Source: Halichondria panicea
Lineage: Eukaryota > Porifera > Demospongiae > Suberitida > Halichondriidae
Length of the DNA stretch: 64,000 nt
Direction: 5' to 3'
Assembly: GCF_963675165.1 (NCBI RefSeq)
Contig: NC_087379.1
Location: 1,249,001 to 1,313,000 of the forward strand
The notes beneath the pieces were generated by a model, which had not been told where the DNA came from, did not search any database, and saw only the letters and a list, made by a program, of their open reading frames with translations. How positions within the stretch are numbered: position 1 is the stretch's first letter; each line of letters starts with the position of its first letter. The translations under genes and the position numbers were made by a program. This document shows positions 34,552 to 47,343 of this stretch, piece after piece.

Positions 34552-35430
34552 ATGGTTATAAAAAGCCAGGTTTGGTGCGTAGCAACAGAAATTGAATTTG
34601 TGCGAGCTGGACGAGCTGGAGAGCTGTGAGAGACACCAGTTGACAGAAAAAGACAAGAAGACGGCTTCAAAACAATGAAAAGACTTAGTAAAGCTTGTGA
34701 AACGCTTCTTGAAGATACTGGAAAGAACAGACAAGTAAAAAGAACCTAGAACTATGCTAGAACTGACTGCAACACTACAAGAAGAAGAATGAAGCTCTGT
34801 GGTGGAGTGGAGGGGGTATAGAGCAGACTGGACCGGCATGGAACCTTAAAAAACTCAATAGAAAGTGTCAAGCGACTGCTAAAGTGTTTTTGATGCTTCC
34901 TGGCCCCCCTTGCCCATGCCCAACTGGAAAAAGCAATACAAAGCAACAGTGGACATGGAAAGAATGGATATTGACTGAACAAACTATTGCATTCTGTGTT
35001 TTTTTATAATGTTTTTGTCATCTTGTCACTTTCACTAAAAATTTCATTTCAACTTTTGAGAACTTCCTGCAAATTATTTGTCACTTCCTGTAGAATATGC
35101 GTCCATTTCCTGTAGAATATGTGTCCACTTCCTGTAGAATATGCGTCCATTTCCTGTAGAATATGTGTCCACTTCCTGTAGAATAGGCGCCCATTTCCTG
35201 TAGAATAAGTACCTTCTTGTAGATTATGCTTCCATGTAATCTACTGTTTTTAGCCAATCAGATCAATTACAGATGATGTAATGTAGTCTAATTGTGGTTT
35301 GAATGTCACGCATTCTAATCAAACAGTGTGCATAGAGCTGTACAAAGGGGGGGGCATTGTTGAGGGGTTGTTTTAGTCTCAGCAATTTCATTGTACTGTA
35401 TAATCATGTTGGTACTATCCTTTTTGTTTT
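34552..35430. repeat. Non-coding stretch with a 22-bp repeat
   Basis: No gene is seen. At 35084-35232, about seven units of TTCCTGTAGAATATGYGTCC (22-base period) occur, degenerating to the right. The preceding 34552-35080 is purine-rich (AGAAAAAGACAAGAAGA) with no recognisable frame. Confidence 0.7.
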
Positions 35431-35560
35431 ATCTGCAGGCTTGAGGAACTGGACAAAATAGTAATCTGAAGCATTTATAGCTACTACACATCAACTAGAG
35501 ATCAGATGTGGTGCCAATCTCTTTTGTCATTTAATATTCATTGCTGTGTTTACAAAAATT
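35431..35560 (+). pseudogene. NCAPD3 last-exon fragment in the array (unit C/D junction)
   Basis: TGCAGGCTTGAGGAACTGGA followed by TACACATCAACTAGAG copies the acceptor, last exon and 3' flank of NCAPD3 at 20720-20830 with substitutions. It stands directly upstream of array copy D, as the real NCAPD3 end stands upstream of copy A. Confidence 0.7.
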
Positions 35561-35856
35561 TACATTGACATTAGGGGGAGGGGCTGACCTTGAGCTAGCT
35601 CAAAACCAAACACTGTATACAGTAACCACTACAGTACCAACGCTCTTCCTAGACAGTATTAAGTAAGTCAAACATTAACTATAAGCTTTGTTATAAACCA
35701 TAGGGTTGAGCTAGATCTACTTGCATATATTTCTACTCACTATCTGCATGACATTGTGGTTATTAATTAGTCTTGAATGATGGTTCAGCTGTAATTTAAA
35801 ATGTTGTTTCCCTACAGAGATTCAGCTAAGCAAAGTCACACTATAAACAAAGACAA

Positions 35857-38800
35857 ATGGCTGTAAATCCACAAGCTTTCGAGCAGTTCACTCTGAGACA
35901 AATTCGCATCACTGAGAATAAGCTTGGACATGGTTCCTACGCTGTTGTCATGGAGCTAGAGTATCGAGGACTGAAATGTGCCGGCAAGAAGCTTCACAGA
36001 GCTCTGTACGAAGCTGGAATCGGGTATGCAGCACGAAGGTATCTGGAGGAGTGTCGCCTGCTCAGTCAAACTAGGCACCCCAACATTGTACAGTTTCTGG
36101 GAGTCTGTTTTGAGGAAGGCTCTCAGCTCCCCATCCTAGTCATGGAGTTCCTCCCTACCAACTTGACCAGCTGTCTCGAACGCTACGGTATTCTTCCCGA
36201 TGAGATCAACTTCTCCATCCTCCATGACGTCTCACTGGGGCTGGTCTACCTCCATGGCCAAACACCAATTATTGTGCACAGAGATCTCTCAGCCAACAAT
36301 GTCCTCTTGTCCACCAACATGACGGCAAAGATATCCGATCTTGGGGTCGCTCGAATATTGAACCTGACCCCCCTTCAAGTGAGTCGAATGACGGAGACCC
36401 CTGGTACCCCAGCGTACATGCCCCCCGAAGTGATGGTTGCCAACCCCCACTACAACACCAGTGTGGATGTGTTCTCCTTTGGGATCATGATGATTCACAC
36501 CTTCACAGCAGAGTGGCCACTACCAAGTATCGGCCCCACCAGAATCGATCCTGCTAATCCCAATGGTTTGATACCAGTGACGGAAGCTGAACGACGTAAA
36601 GAGTTTCTTCGAAAGATTCCCCCAGACCACCCTCTGATGGATCTCATCATGCGCTGTCTCAGCAACAACTCTCAGCAAAGGCCTAGAGCAGTGGAGATAG
36701 TGGGTCGGATGGTGGGTGTGGTAATTGAGTACCCTCCCTCCTTTGAGAACAGAGTGGAGATGCTCCAGCGAGTGAGTGCCCTACTGACAGAGAAGAGAGA
36801 GCTTGAGGAGGAGGTTGTGAGGAAGGACTCGGCAATCCAGGAGAAAGCAGGAGAGAACGAGGCACTGGCGGAGGAGAAAAGACGACAAGACGAAGAAATT
36901 GAAAACACTGTCGAGCGTATCCAGTTGGTGCACTCTGTGGAAATTAATCAGCTCAAAATGGATAATGACAACCATGTAACTGAACATAGTGTAGAGATAG
37001 AGGATCTCAGAGTTGAATTGGAGCTCAAAGAAGCATTGGCTGCCACAAAAGATGCACTAGTGACCTCTAAAGATACTACCATCGCTAGGTTAGAAACTCG
37101 ATGTAAGCAACTCACTGAAGAGGTGGAGCAACAAATTGCCAACGTCGTCTACACTCACAACGAGCTTGTATCTAAAGCTACGACAATAGCTCAACTGGAA
37201 ACAGATGTATCCAATCTCACTGCACAAATGGAACAGGAGCTAGCAGACAAAAACTATATTATTGCTGACAAAGATTCGACTATCGCTCACAGAGATTCGA
37301 TGCTTGCCTCCAAGGACGCTTCCCTTCAGAAGAATAAAACCACCATTCAGAGTTTAAACGACCAACTCACCAAAACCAGAGACTACCTGACCAGCAAACC
37401 ACAGGTGAGCTCATCAACACTGTACCACTAAGTGCACACATCTATAATATGATACCCTCATATCTCTTATTAATTGTATCGCCACCTAATACATGTAGAA
37501 GTGCCTAGTTCAATGTTCAATTAATCGCCAAAATAATAAAACATTTTTTTGCAGTGCCTAGGTTTAGTAGAATTTGTTGTGTATTTTAGTTGTGTAACGT
37601 TTGCCAAGAAAATTGTTTTTTGCGATGCTCAGTAATTCGGATCAAGGTTGTTAAATGTGACTTGTAATAAGTCAATGGTTATAATTATAGCCTCGTTCCC
37701 AGGCCGATTGGTCCCCTAAAATAATGCTATATAGGTCGACAACTAGGCCAGCATGGTATTGATTGTATCTGGGTGGGGTTGGATTATGTTATTCCAAATC
37801 AGCCGAGGAACATTATTCCAAATCAACATTGTGAGTTTATTCTGTTGTTGTTACAATAATTATGCTAATCACCACTCCAATATGTTGTTAGTCTACTATG
37901 AAATCTGAAATCCCCACAAAATCATAGCTATATCATCATTATTAATTTTGCTCTTGGCCACGTAAAAGCACAGGATCGATACCGATCATGTTTTTGTTGC
38001 TATGGTAACCTTGTAACATTATGGGTTACTTAATAAATGTCTTCATCACATGCAACACACAAGTTATTGACTCTCTGTATTCTCCAGTCCCTACAGGTTC
38101 AGTTGTCCTACAGTCAGTGCTCTGAGGCTCCAGTGGAGATGTCTGGTGGGCAAGCGGTAACCATCAATGGCAAGGTCTACTATGGTGGAGGAGGCTGTGA
38201 TGATGACGAGCACTGTGTCCACTGTTACGATCCGCCACAAGACGTCTGGTCAACTCTGCCCAGACTTCCTGTATACTATTTTGGTCTAGGAGAGGTCAAA
38301 GGTGAACTGGTAGCAGTTGGTGGTGCAGATTCATCCAACTCTATATCCAACGTGGTACATGTGTTTAACGAGGGAAGGAACTGGAAACAGATGATCCCAC
38401 CCATGCCCACAGCGAGGTTTTCACCAGCAGTCGTTAGTCTCCCAAAACATCTGATCGTAGCAGGAGGTCAGTTGGGGTATACTGACTACACTGATAATGT
38501 TGAGATCTACAACATCAGCACCTCCCAGTGGAGCGAGACAGACAGACTACCGTATGCTTGTTTTCAACAAAGAGGAATTGTCTACAACAACACAGTGTAC
38601 CTAATGGGGGGATTTGACGGCAATAATCTAAACAAGGTGTGTGCTGCTCAAGTCGACAAGCTCATCTCAGCAGACCGACAGAATGATGGGAGTTCCAACA
38701 AAGCCGACTCTGTCTGGAATGCAATATTCAGCACACCGTTTTACTGCCCCTCTCCTGTAACGATATCCGACACCCTATTTGCTGTTGGTGGAGTGGATAG

Positions 38801-39023
38801 TGAAGGTGGAGTGGATAGTGAAGGTGAAGTCACTCAAAGGATCTACGCCTACTCATCCTCGATGGACTCCTGGCTCTACGTTGGTGATCTACCATCTCCT
38901 ATAGCATACGTTCCCGCTGTGTCACTGTCTCCAACAGAGTGCATTTTGATCGGAGGAGACGACGAAGACGTTGCGTATCAATCAACTGTTCTTAAACTTT
39001 CGCTCAAAAACGTTATGAGATAA
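35857..39023 (+). CDS. Array copy D: TKL-type protein kinase fused to coiled-coil and kelch propeller
   Basis: Exons 35857-37404 and 38088-39023 encode 827 residues, the longest copy. The kinase motifs match copy B: GHGSYAVV, KK in the VAIK position, HRDLSANN, DLGVARI, TPGTPAYMPPE and DVFSFG. The coiled-coil is extended by extra heptad-rich sequence (EDLRVELELKEALAATKDAL, ARLETRCKQLTEEVEQQIA). In the kelch part, VDSEGGVDSEG is a short internal duplication. All catalytic positions are intact. Introns and boundaries are as in the other copies. Probably a cytoplasmic kinase; the pathway is unknown. Confidence 0.87.
37405..38087 (+). other. Intron of array copy D
   Basis: No gene is seen. A TAGCCTCGTTCCCAGGCCGA element end occurs at about 37689. 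The intron is longer than in copies A-C (about 200-430 bases). Confidence 0.6.
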
Positions 39024-39225
39024 ACACTTGAGTTTCTGTGTCTTATAAAAGTGTGATTTTTATAATGGCTTGAGCAAACAATACTGCTGTTGTGTCTGCA
39101 TGTGCTGAGTGGCTGATATTCATAGATTGTTAATGTGAGATGTGATCAACAGATTAAACATTAGCAATGCGTGGGTGGACACATTTGAAGGGGAGGGGCT
39201 GCTCAGAGCTGAAACCTGTATCAAC

Positions 39226-41444
39226 ATGAACTCTTTCAACCAGGTCTCGCCATTGGTCGTCTCCACACTCGGCCTGCTGGTACTAGGTGAGATGGTGTAA
39301 CCTCCATAGACACTGTGGCTAGAGTACATAAATCTTTCCAATGGCTAGTTTATGAATTATTATAGATTCCAATGGCTAGATGACCCAGCTAGAGTCTACA
39401 GTTTATGAAGTATTGTTGTTGTTTTCTTGCATGTTCTTGTACCCCCTTGCATGGTCCCTACTAGAGCTGAGCCAAGAGGCTTACTATACTGATGCTAGTA
39501 TATAGTTTATGAGTCGGTATTCATGGTATTGTTGTTGCATGTGTTCTTGTACCTTGGTCCTTTATTACGAGCTTAGCTACAGGCTCACTACTGATGCTAG
39601 TATATATGGCCTAGTGTTGAGGCTGCACTGTTCTGTGACCCTCTCCTATACGTACTATGGTGTATGTTAAATATAACCCTCTCCCTCTATACTGTAGCCA
39701 CCCTCCCTGTGACTGTGTGGGGGCAGACTGTGTCAGTTAGTAATGTGAGTGTGGCCTACCAACAACAGGCAGTGTTGGGATGCTCTCTGATTGGCTACCT
39801 GGGAGCTGGTCCAGTGATCATTAGCATTGATAAAGTCAGTGGACCTGTCTCCACCTCACTGTGAGTCAATTAGCTGCTACCAAGCACAGGCTGGTGGTCA
39901 TGTTTTGGCCGGAAAACTTTTAGATTTTGGGGTAACCTTAAAACTTGGAGTAGAGCACTATAAGTCATTCTAACAATTTTAGCCTGACCACTCTTAAAAA
40001 CTTGCTTGTCACGCCCCTGCAATGTCTGGCATATTGAGATTCAGCTATGTTTGAACATTAATCAATTAATGTGCCGGTACTTTTGTGAAGTATGTAGTAC
40101 AGCATTTCAACCCTCACTCTCTACCTCAACACACAGTTTTGACCAGCAAAACCTCACTGCTTCACTGACTCTAGTTGCCGCTAACTACTCGGACATTGGA
40201 GCATACAGATGCACTGCTATGATTGATGGAGAGAGTGTCTCCCAGACAACATTATACCTGCAAATTAACGGTATATGATTGCACTGACAGATATAATATA
40301 TAGCTACACAGTGCTTAATTAATTCCTGCTATAATGCTGATGTTGTAATGTATGGTAACAAAGTATAAGTGCTCTTATATATATCTCAGTATGACATGCA
40401 CTCTCTTGCAGGTTACCAGCCTCCTACTGGTCAGTTTGGGTTTGGTTTGGTCAAGTCGTCAGAGACACAGCTGGTGGAGTGTCCAGTGGAGGGTGTGCCC
40501 GGACCATCACGCTTCTACTGGCAGAGGGGACAAAGAATCAACGCCCTCAGGTACAGGGGCTATAGAATGTGTGCACAGAAACAGATATTGCATGCTTTCG
40601 TACAGCTAAGTTTTTGACTGCATTATGATTAGAAATGTCTCAATAATTGTTGCATTACATGCACATTACCCAGGCTACACAACCCCCCCACACGTACACA
40701 CACACAGAGTGACCACACAGACGGACTTGCTGTCAGGACCATTTGTGGACAGTGTGGGACGTCTTGATCTGTCTAAAGCACAGAACAGTGACTCTGGCAT
40801 ATACAGATGTACCGGAGTGGACGTGGCAGGTGGCAGTGGATATCAACTGTTCAATATTGAGATCAATAATGTGGATGGTAAGCTATAAATAACCAACTGA
40901 AATTGTTTCATGATTTTCTCCCCCAGAGTTTTTGTTGGCCACTCAGTGGTACTTTATTCTGCTTTATGCTCTCGCTGGTGTCGCCCTGGTTGCCATGGTG
41001 ATTCTCCTTATATGGTGTTGCTATAGCACCCGTCACTATTGGTTTGTGAAAATAAAGACGACAGTTGTTGTCCGTAAGAGAGTGAAGAAGAAGACGTATG
41101 CAGAAGCAAGGAGAAAGTCGCAGGAAACTGGTCAGAGGAAAATGGCACTGGCCCATGGTAAGTAATAACCGACTGGTGGAAGTATGGTGGTGGAAGTATA
41201 GTTCCATTCCATTCTAGTATTGTACACCCTGATACCGGTACCTGATAGTGTCCACATGCAGTGCAGTTCCATTACATTCCCTGATGTACACGTACAGGAA
41301 CGCTTATACTCGCACAAGTTATATGCATGATTATACAAAATGTTGGCAATTAAGACTTATTGTGTCTTATTTCTCACTGCAGAACTGCAGGCCAAGGATG
41401 ACTACAACTACGACATGTTTACATCTGAACAGACCACCAGATAA
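39226..41444 (+). CDS. Two-Ig-domain type I membrane receptor, the intact array copy
   Basis: Seven exons join in phase: 39226-39286, 39698-39860, 40137-40270, 40412-40550, 40708-40877, 40927-41157 and 41383-41444, giving 319 residues. Exon 1 is a signal peptide (MNSFNQVSPLVVSTLGLLVL). Ig domain 1 has the VLGCSL cysteine and the DIGAYRCTAM F-strand. Ig domain 2 has LVECPVEG, FYWQRG and DSGIYRCTGV. A single membrane span follows (WYFILLYALAGVALVAMVIL). The cytoplasmic tail of about 65 residues is basic and ends DDYNYDMFTSEQTTR, with two tyrosines. Ligand and signalling partner are unknown; recognition or adhesion is inferred from the architecture. Broken relatives follow each upstream kelch gene. 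Confidence 0.85.
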
Positions 41445-41684
41445 GACAAGTAGTTAGAACCATCGGTAGTATAGTCAACGAACTACAAACCCACAAGCAC
41501 TAGAATATTGTGACTTTATATATACAATGCTTTTATCACAGTATTAATTTTGTACTATAAACAGTGAACGTTTCAGAGTTGGCAATAAATTAACAATTGT
41601 ACAACAAAGATTGTTGTGGGTATAAAACTGACGGAGATTGCTACAAAAATTGCTACAACAACTAATTAGAACAAGACGCACTAG
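41445..41684. other. Convergent 3' flank of Ig and COX17 genes
   Basis: No gene is present. A GCAATAAATTAAC sequence near 41583 may be the polyadenylation signal of the Ig gene (AATAAA on plus). Confidence 0.5.
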
Positions 41685-42229
41685 TTAAACTTTAAATCCT
41701 AGTTTCCTCATACAGTCTTTGTGAGCCTCTATCAGATCGCGACAGTTCTCCTCTCCGTTCTCCACGATGCAGGCGTCCCTGGGCTTCTTGGTCTCAGGGC
41801 AGGCACAGCACGGCTTCAACTTCTTATCACTGAGTGCAAGAATGTATATGAACTGATGAAGTATTGGTTTTTGCTTAATATAGTTTTAGGCCTGTATTTA
41901 TTATATGTACGTACGTGTGTGTGTTTGGAAGGAGGTAAGATGGACTGTACACATAGCCTCAAGAGCCTAGAGGCATCAATGTAGTGGCATAGTCTATACT
42001 AGACTGTACTGAAGCTGTAGATCGATGCTATAGATGTACAGCTTCAGTACAGTCTAACAGTGTAACACATGAAGTTTTTATCCCAACAAACCTAAATAGA
42101 GGTTGCCTATAGATTTAAACGTACTGGATACATCCCTCTAACCTATTGGATGATGCCTACTCACCCAGCTGCTTCTGCTGGCTGTGTGCAGGGAGCATTC
42201 CTCTGATCTTTGTAACAACTATCAGCCAT
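41685..42229 (-). CDS. COX17: Cytochrome c oxidase copper chaperone COX17
   Basis: Two minus-strand exons, 42165-42229 and 41685-41829, join in phase and encode 69 residues. The protein carries copper to SCO1/COX11 in the mitochondrial intermembrane space for assembly of cytochrome oxidase. The diagnostic [10 protein letters not shown] motif with the copper-binding Cys pair is present. The twin CX9C pattern ([11 protein letters not shown] and [11 protein letters not shown]) needed for MIA40-dependent import is complete. The end, MRKLGFKV, matches the animal protein. Length is normal for the family (about 62-70). It is head to head with SF3A1. Confidence 0.95.
42001..42055. repeat. Perfect hairpin in the COX17 intron
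   Basis: AGACTGTACTGAAGCTGTA (42001-42019) is the exact reverse complement of 42037-42055, with a 17-base loop. The origin is unknown; it may be a miniature foldback. Confidence 0.85.
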
Positions 42230-42374
42230 TGTTAGTTGCAAGTTTTCAATATTTCTTTCGAGCTTTCTCCAAACCACGTGGAGTAATTCGGCTAAATAAA
42301 TCACTAACAAGCCAAGAAGCTAACAGTTAGCCCACCCCTATCCCTTGCTCTGTACGGTTCACCCTGAGCACCAG
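42230..42374. promoter_or_regulatory. Bidirectional COX17/SF3A1 promoter region
   Basis: Only 145 bases separate the COX17 ATG (42229, minus) from the SF3A1 ATG (42375, plus). No TATA box is evident. The region should contain both leaders and a shared housekeeping promoter (inference from spacing). Confidence 0.6.
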
Positions 42375-45300
42375 ATGCCAGAGCTAGTGTCTCCCAGTGT
42401 CCCAAAGGATGGAGAGAGCGCTCAAGAGAAGCCAGAAGCTGCACCAGTGGCAGCAGTGGAGGAGGCCCCTGCATCCAGGGCTGTGGTGGGGATCATCTAC
42501 CCCCCTCCTGAAGTTAGGAGTATCCATGTTATAGTAACTACATGTGTGGTACTCTACAGCTGAGAGGAGGTCTGGCGTATACGAGGATAGTGATTGATTG
42601 TCCTGTACTTTTTATAATTATTCATCACACATTTTGAAATTTAAATATTTAAATCAATTAACTTCCGACTAACCTTATACTTAACACGCACATAATTATA
42701 TGCGTTTGTGTATGTGTATGTGTGTAGCAGTTGTCTTCCTGAGCCACCATTGCAGATATCGTTGACAAGACTGCCGACTTTGTAGCCAGAAATGGTGAGT
42801 GTAATGATGACATTGAACGAGCCAAAGCAATAATTATACCTTTAACCAATTAACCACGGACGGCCCTCAATTTAATATCTGTCTTCACCAATAATTTAAT
42901 TAGTGCTCTAATGAAAAGTTGATCTTGTTGTAGACTATCACATTTAGCAACTGCATGCGTTCTAAACATCAATGACGTACGACTATTTGTTATTAAGACT
43001 TGACCTATGTCTGTAACATAGCTGCTGCCCCTAGCGTGCATGGCTGCTCTGTACATTACATGCCCCTCACTACAATATGCAGGGCCAGAGTTCGAGACTC
43101 GTATCAAGAGTAACGAGGCGGGGAACTCAAAGTTCAACTTTCTCAATTCACACGACCCGTACAATGCCTACTATCAGCACAAGATCAAGGAGATACAAGA
43201 GGGTGTGGCTCAGGAGATAGCAGCCGCACAGCAACCTGGATATGTGGTGAGATAATGTTATCACACTAATGTCTGTTTCAGAGGATTTCCGACATGCGTG
43301 CACGAGTAAATGCATTTTATCACATAATTGAAAATGACACGACGACGATCAATGCACTGAACTTGTAGTGATCGTGCATGCGTGATGACCCCCTCAGGCT
43401 TTGTACCAAATACGAATGAACGTGTAGTACTGTACATGTACAATGATTGTGTGCACCTGTGTACCCCCCACCTTGCAGCCCCCCACCAAGGTCAGTCAGG
43501 CTGTGATGGAGACGGTAGTGCCCAAGGAACCTCCTCCTGACTTTGAGTTCATGGTAGAGCCACCGTCCATCTCTGGACAAGACCTGTGAGTGCATGGGGA
43601 CACCTGGTCACTGCGTGTGTGTGTGTAGTCATGGTGATCAGTATGAGCATGTAGGTCATAGCCTGAGGTGTCTTAATGGCCCCAAAATCTCCATGTGTTT
43701 AGCAGGCCACCTCTATATAAACTGTAAGAGAGTTATCTATCTATAGCAGGAGCTAAATTGTACTCCTGGTTGTATTAATCGATAGTAGCTAATAATTAAA
43801 GCTCTTATGGAAACACCCTCGTCCCTGTTGCAGTGACATTGTGAAGCTGACTGCTCAGTTTGTGGCCAGAAATGGAACACAATTCCTCGACAAACTCATG
43901 ATGAAAGAACAGGTAAATAAATCCCACAAACACCGAGTGCTTAATGCCTCGAGGCATGTTTTGCTTTCAAATTGGTTGATTTTTTCCAAATACTGAGTAT
44001 GAATATAATGTCTTCTTTTCCGTTTGTAGAGGAACTACCATTTTGACTTCCTCCGCAAGCAACATCCTCTGTTCTCGTACTTCACTAAGATGGTGGAGCA
44101 ATACACAACCATCATTAACCCCAAGAAGGAGACACTGACAAAGTTCAAGAAGGACCTTGAAAACCCTTTCGGAGTGAGCGAACAGTTTGTGTTGTAAGCT
44201 CTAGGCTATTATAGTATAATAGCAGTTACACATGTAGTACATGTAGCTGCATGGATCACCAGAACATAAGTGATGGCATCTCAAATAATTACAAGAGAGT
44301 AGGGATAGCCGTAGAGCTTTGATATTACCAAATTCCAAATGTTGGTGCATTCAATTTGAAGGTAGCATAATGCATACAATCATGTAAATGTTGCGCGTTT
44401 CACTGTCACAGTGCTTGAGTTAGGCAACAGCAGGCTTGCTGTACGTGTGTGCAGTATTCCATGCAGTAACTAACTGTCTTGTCACAGTGCTTGAGTTAGG
44501 CAACAGCAGGCTTGCTGTACGTGTGTGCAGTATTCCATGCAGTAACTAACTGTCTTGTTGTTGCATGTACACTGCTCAGATGCTGGACCGTGCCAAGCAT
44601 CGTGTGGACTGGCATCGTTACCAGGAGAGACAGAAGAGGCAGCAGGAGGAGAAACAAGAGAAGGAGAGAGGTGAGGGGTAGTTGAGGGAAGGGGGTAACT
44701 TGGGGGGGGGGGTGAATTATAAAGTAAATACATGCAGTAACTTGTATAATTATAATGTCTGTACCTGCAGAGGAAGCGGTTCTATTAATGAGCGTTCATT
44801 AATAGTGTAGAAAGTTGATTGTTTGTTTGAAAGTTGCTTATTCCCTCCTCCGCCTGCAGTGGAGTATGCTCAGATTGACTGGCACGACTTCATACTGGTA
44901 GAGACCATCAACTTCAAAGAGTCTGAAATGGGTACGTCCATTACTAGCAAATCACACAGGCCACCCTTTACCGCAGTGTCTGGTAATGGTAGTTTATCAC
45001 CTTGTGAAAAATGATGCGTATGTATGGTTGGTAAAGGGTCGTTGGTGCTACATTTGAAAACAGACTGAGATATCATGTCTGGTAAAGGGTCATAGTTTTT
45101 ACTGTTGAAAATCAACCAAGAGTTTTGTTGCACGATTGTACATGTACTACAGTATGTTGACAACCCACCTCCCTCTAGGCTACCTTCCCCCGCCCATCCG
45201 CCCCACCCAGTTGGCACAGCGGCTGCTCCAGCAACAGAAGTACCAGCGGCTGTCAGAGGAGACTGGAGATGTGCAGGAGATTGAGATGGAGGTCGAGGAA

Positions 45301-47311
45301 AATGAACCCGAGGTACTTGAATTGATCCCAAGTTGTGGAATCCATCGTGTAAAACACCCCCTCCCTTGTTGCTAAGGTTTGGTAGTTCGGTCCCATCACA
45401 GATCTTTATGTGATAGGCCTAAGAGCAACTGAAATGCATCTTTTGTTTTGAGTTCCTAGATTCTCATTTTGATTGCAGCAAGCCTGGTTTATACACATAC
45501 TGTATATAGTCACCATTGCTTCTCTATGGCAGCATGATCAGGTGAAGCAATGTCTGGAAAATACACTGTCTACATGTATAAGCATTTGGTACCTGTGATA
45601 TATTTGATCACCAATCACCCGCTATACTCCCAGGAAACTAGACCACCATCTCCGAAACGCCCACCCTCTCCACCTGTACCCAAGGCACGCCCACTCGTAT
45701 CACAAAGTGCCACGCCCACCGGCCCCATTGAGATCCGCCGAGACTACAACCCTAAGACCCACGGACCCTCTAAGCCGGTGACAGAGAAGGCTCCCACTGA
45801 GGGACAGTTCCTCATCTCTCCCATCACTGGAGAGAAGATACCGGCTCACAAGATGCAGGAGCACATGAGATATAGTGAGAGACCCATCTCTGTATACCGT
45901 ATAGCGGGTATATTTCGAGGGTATAAATGTTTACGATTTTCGCTAATTAAGCATCTACCGCGAACATTTATACCCACGAATTTAATATCGCATGCATACT
46001 GCAGAAATGTACACGTAGAGTTTTCTAGTAGTTTTAAACTTCCATTTTAGAAAAAAAGGGACCAAATGCTGTTAATTATATAGTGTATTGTGAGCCCCTC
46101 CCCCTTCCTCAGGTTTGCTGGACCCTCGCTGGGTGGAGGGTCAGAAGAAACAAGTGGAGGAGAAGAGGACGCAGAAGGAAGTGTTTGAGGAGGGTATGCA
46201 GATCGGCTCTAATCTGAGAAACCTGGCCTCGAGACGTACGGACATCTTTGGACGAGAGGAGACTATGATTGGTCAGAAGATTGGGGAGGAAGAACACCAA
46301 GCCAAGGCCGGCGTCCAATGGGATGGTCATTCCGGAAGGTGGGTGTGGTCTCCAATATAAGAAAGATATATACAATATGATCGTAAAGCTCTGCATGTTT
46401 TAAGTTGCTCGTACTCTTCAAGGATGTGGTCTTTGTTCTTTGTATTATCATGACGACACTTGCTGCTTTCCTGTTCAGTGCTGACATGGCTAAAAAGAAG
46501 GCTAAAGAGAACATTGCCGAACAATTGGAGGCTATAAGGAAAGCAAACGAAGCAATGTAAGTCTTAGTAGTAGTATACTCATATGATGTATATTCGATAA
46601 CACCTGAAACACCTTTCTGTATTTATTTAAAGTGTGTGAATGTATATGAATGGTTTTATTGCGTATGTTGCCCCCTATACAGTGACAGAGCTAAGCAAGG
46701 TCCGTCTCAGGGGATGAGTCAGTCGTCCTCCATCTTCTCATCCCGCCCCCGTGCCCCCGCCCCCCTGTTCTCAGCCCCTCCCAGACCCATGCTCTCACAC
46801 CCTCACATGCACTCCATGGGTGGACCACCCCCTCACCACCAGATGATGGGACATCACATGCAGGTGAGCCTCGTTAACAGCTGATTTTTGAATCCACCAT
46901 CTTTCTCTACATGTATGCTATATTGTGTAATAACATTAGTAGTTAACAGTGGTGTGCCCAAAACTTTCAAAGTGGCATATAAGGTCATGATGTCACCACA
47001 GTGTGTGTGGGTGATAGGATTATTAGAGCAAGGATAAGAGCTTTCTGTACATCCACACTGAGTGCATGAACACATCCCGGACACTTGAAGCTAAATTTTA
47101 CTCAATGTATGCTAAATTTTGAAATACCCTACATATACTGTAATAGCACAGTGTTAAAAGATCCCTCACTTATCACCCCCTCCCACACACACACACCCCA
47201 CACTGCACACACCCACCCACACATACACACACCCCCCACACACACACACCGCACACACACACACCCACCCACACACACACACACCACACACACCCCACAC
47301 ACACACCCACC

Positions 47312-47343
<32 letters not shown>

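Noticed and set aside
25182-36908. Recurring minus-strand open frames under each kinase copy
   Set aside because: They are antisense shadows of the kinase exon that recur because the exon is duplicated.
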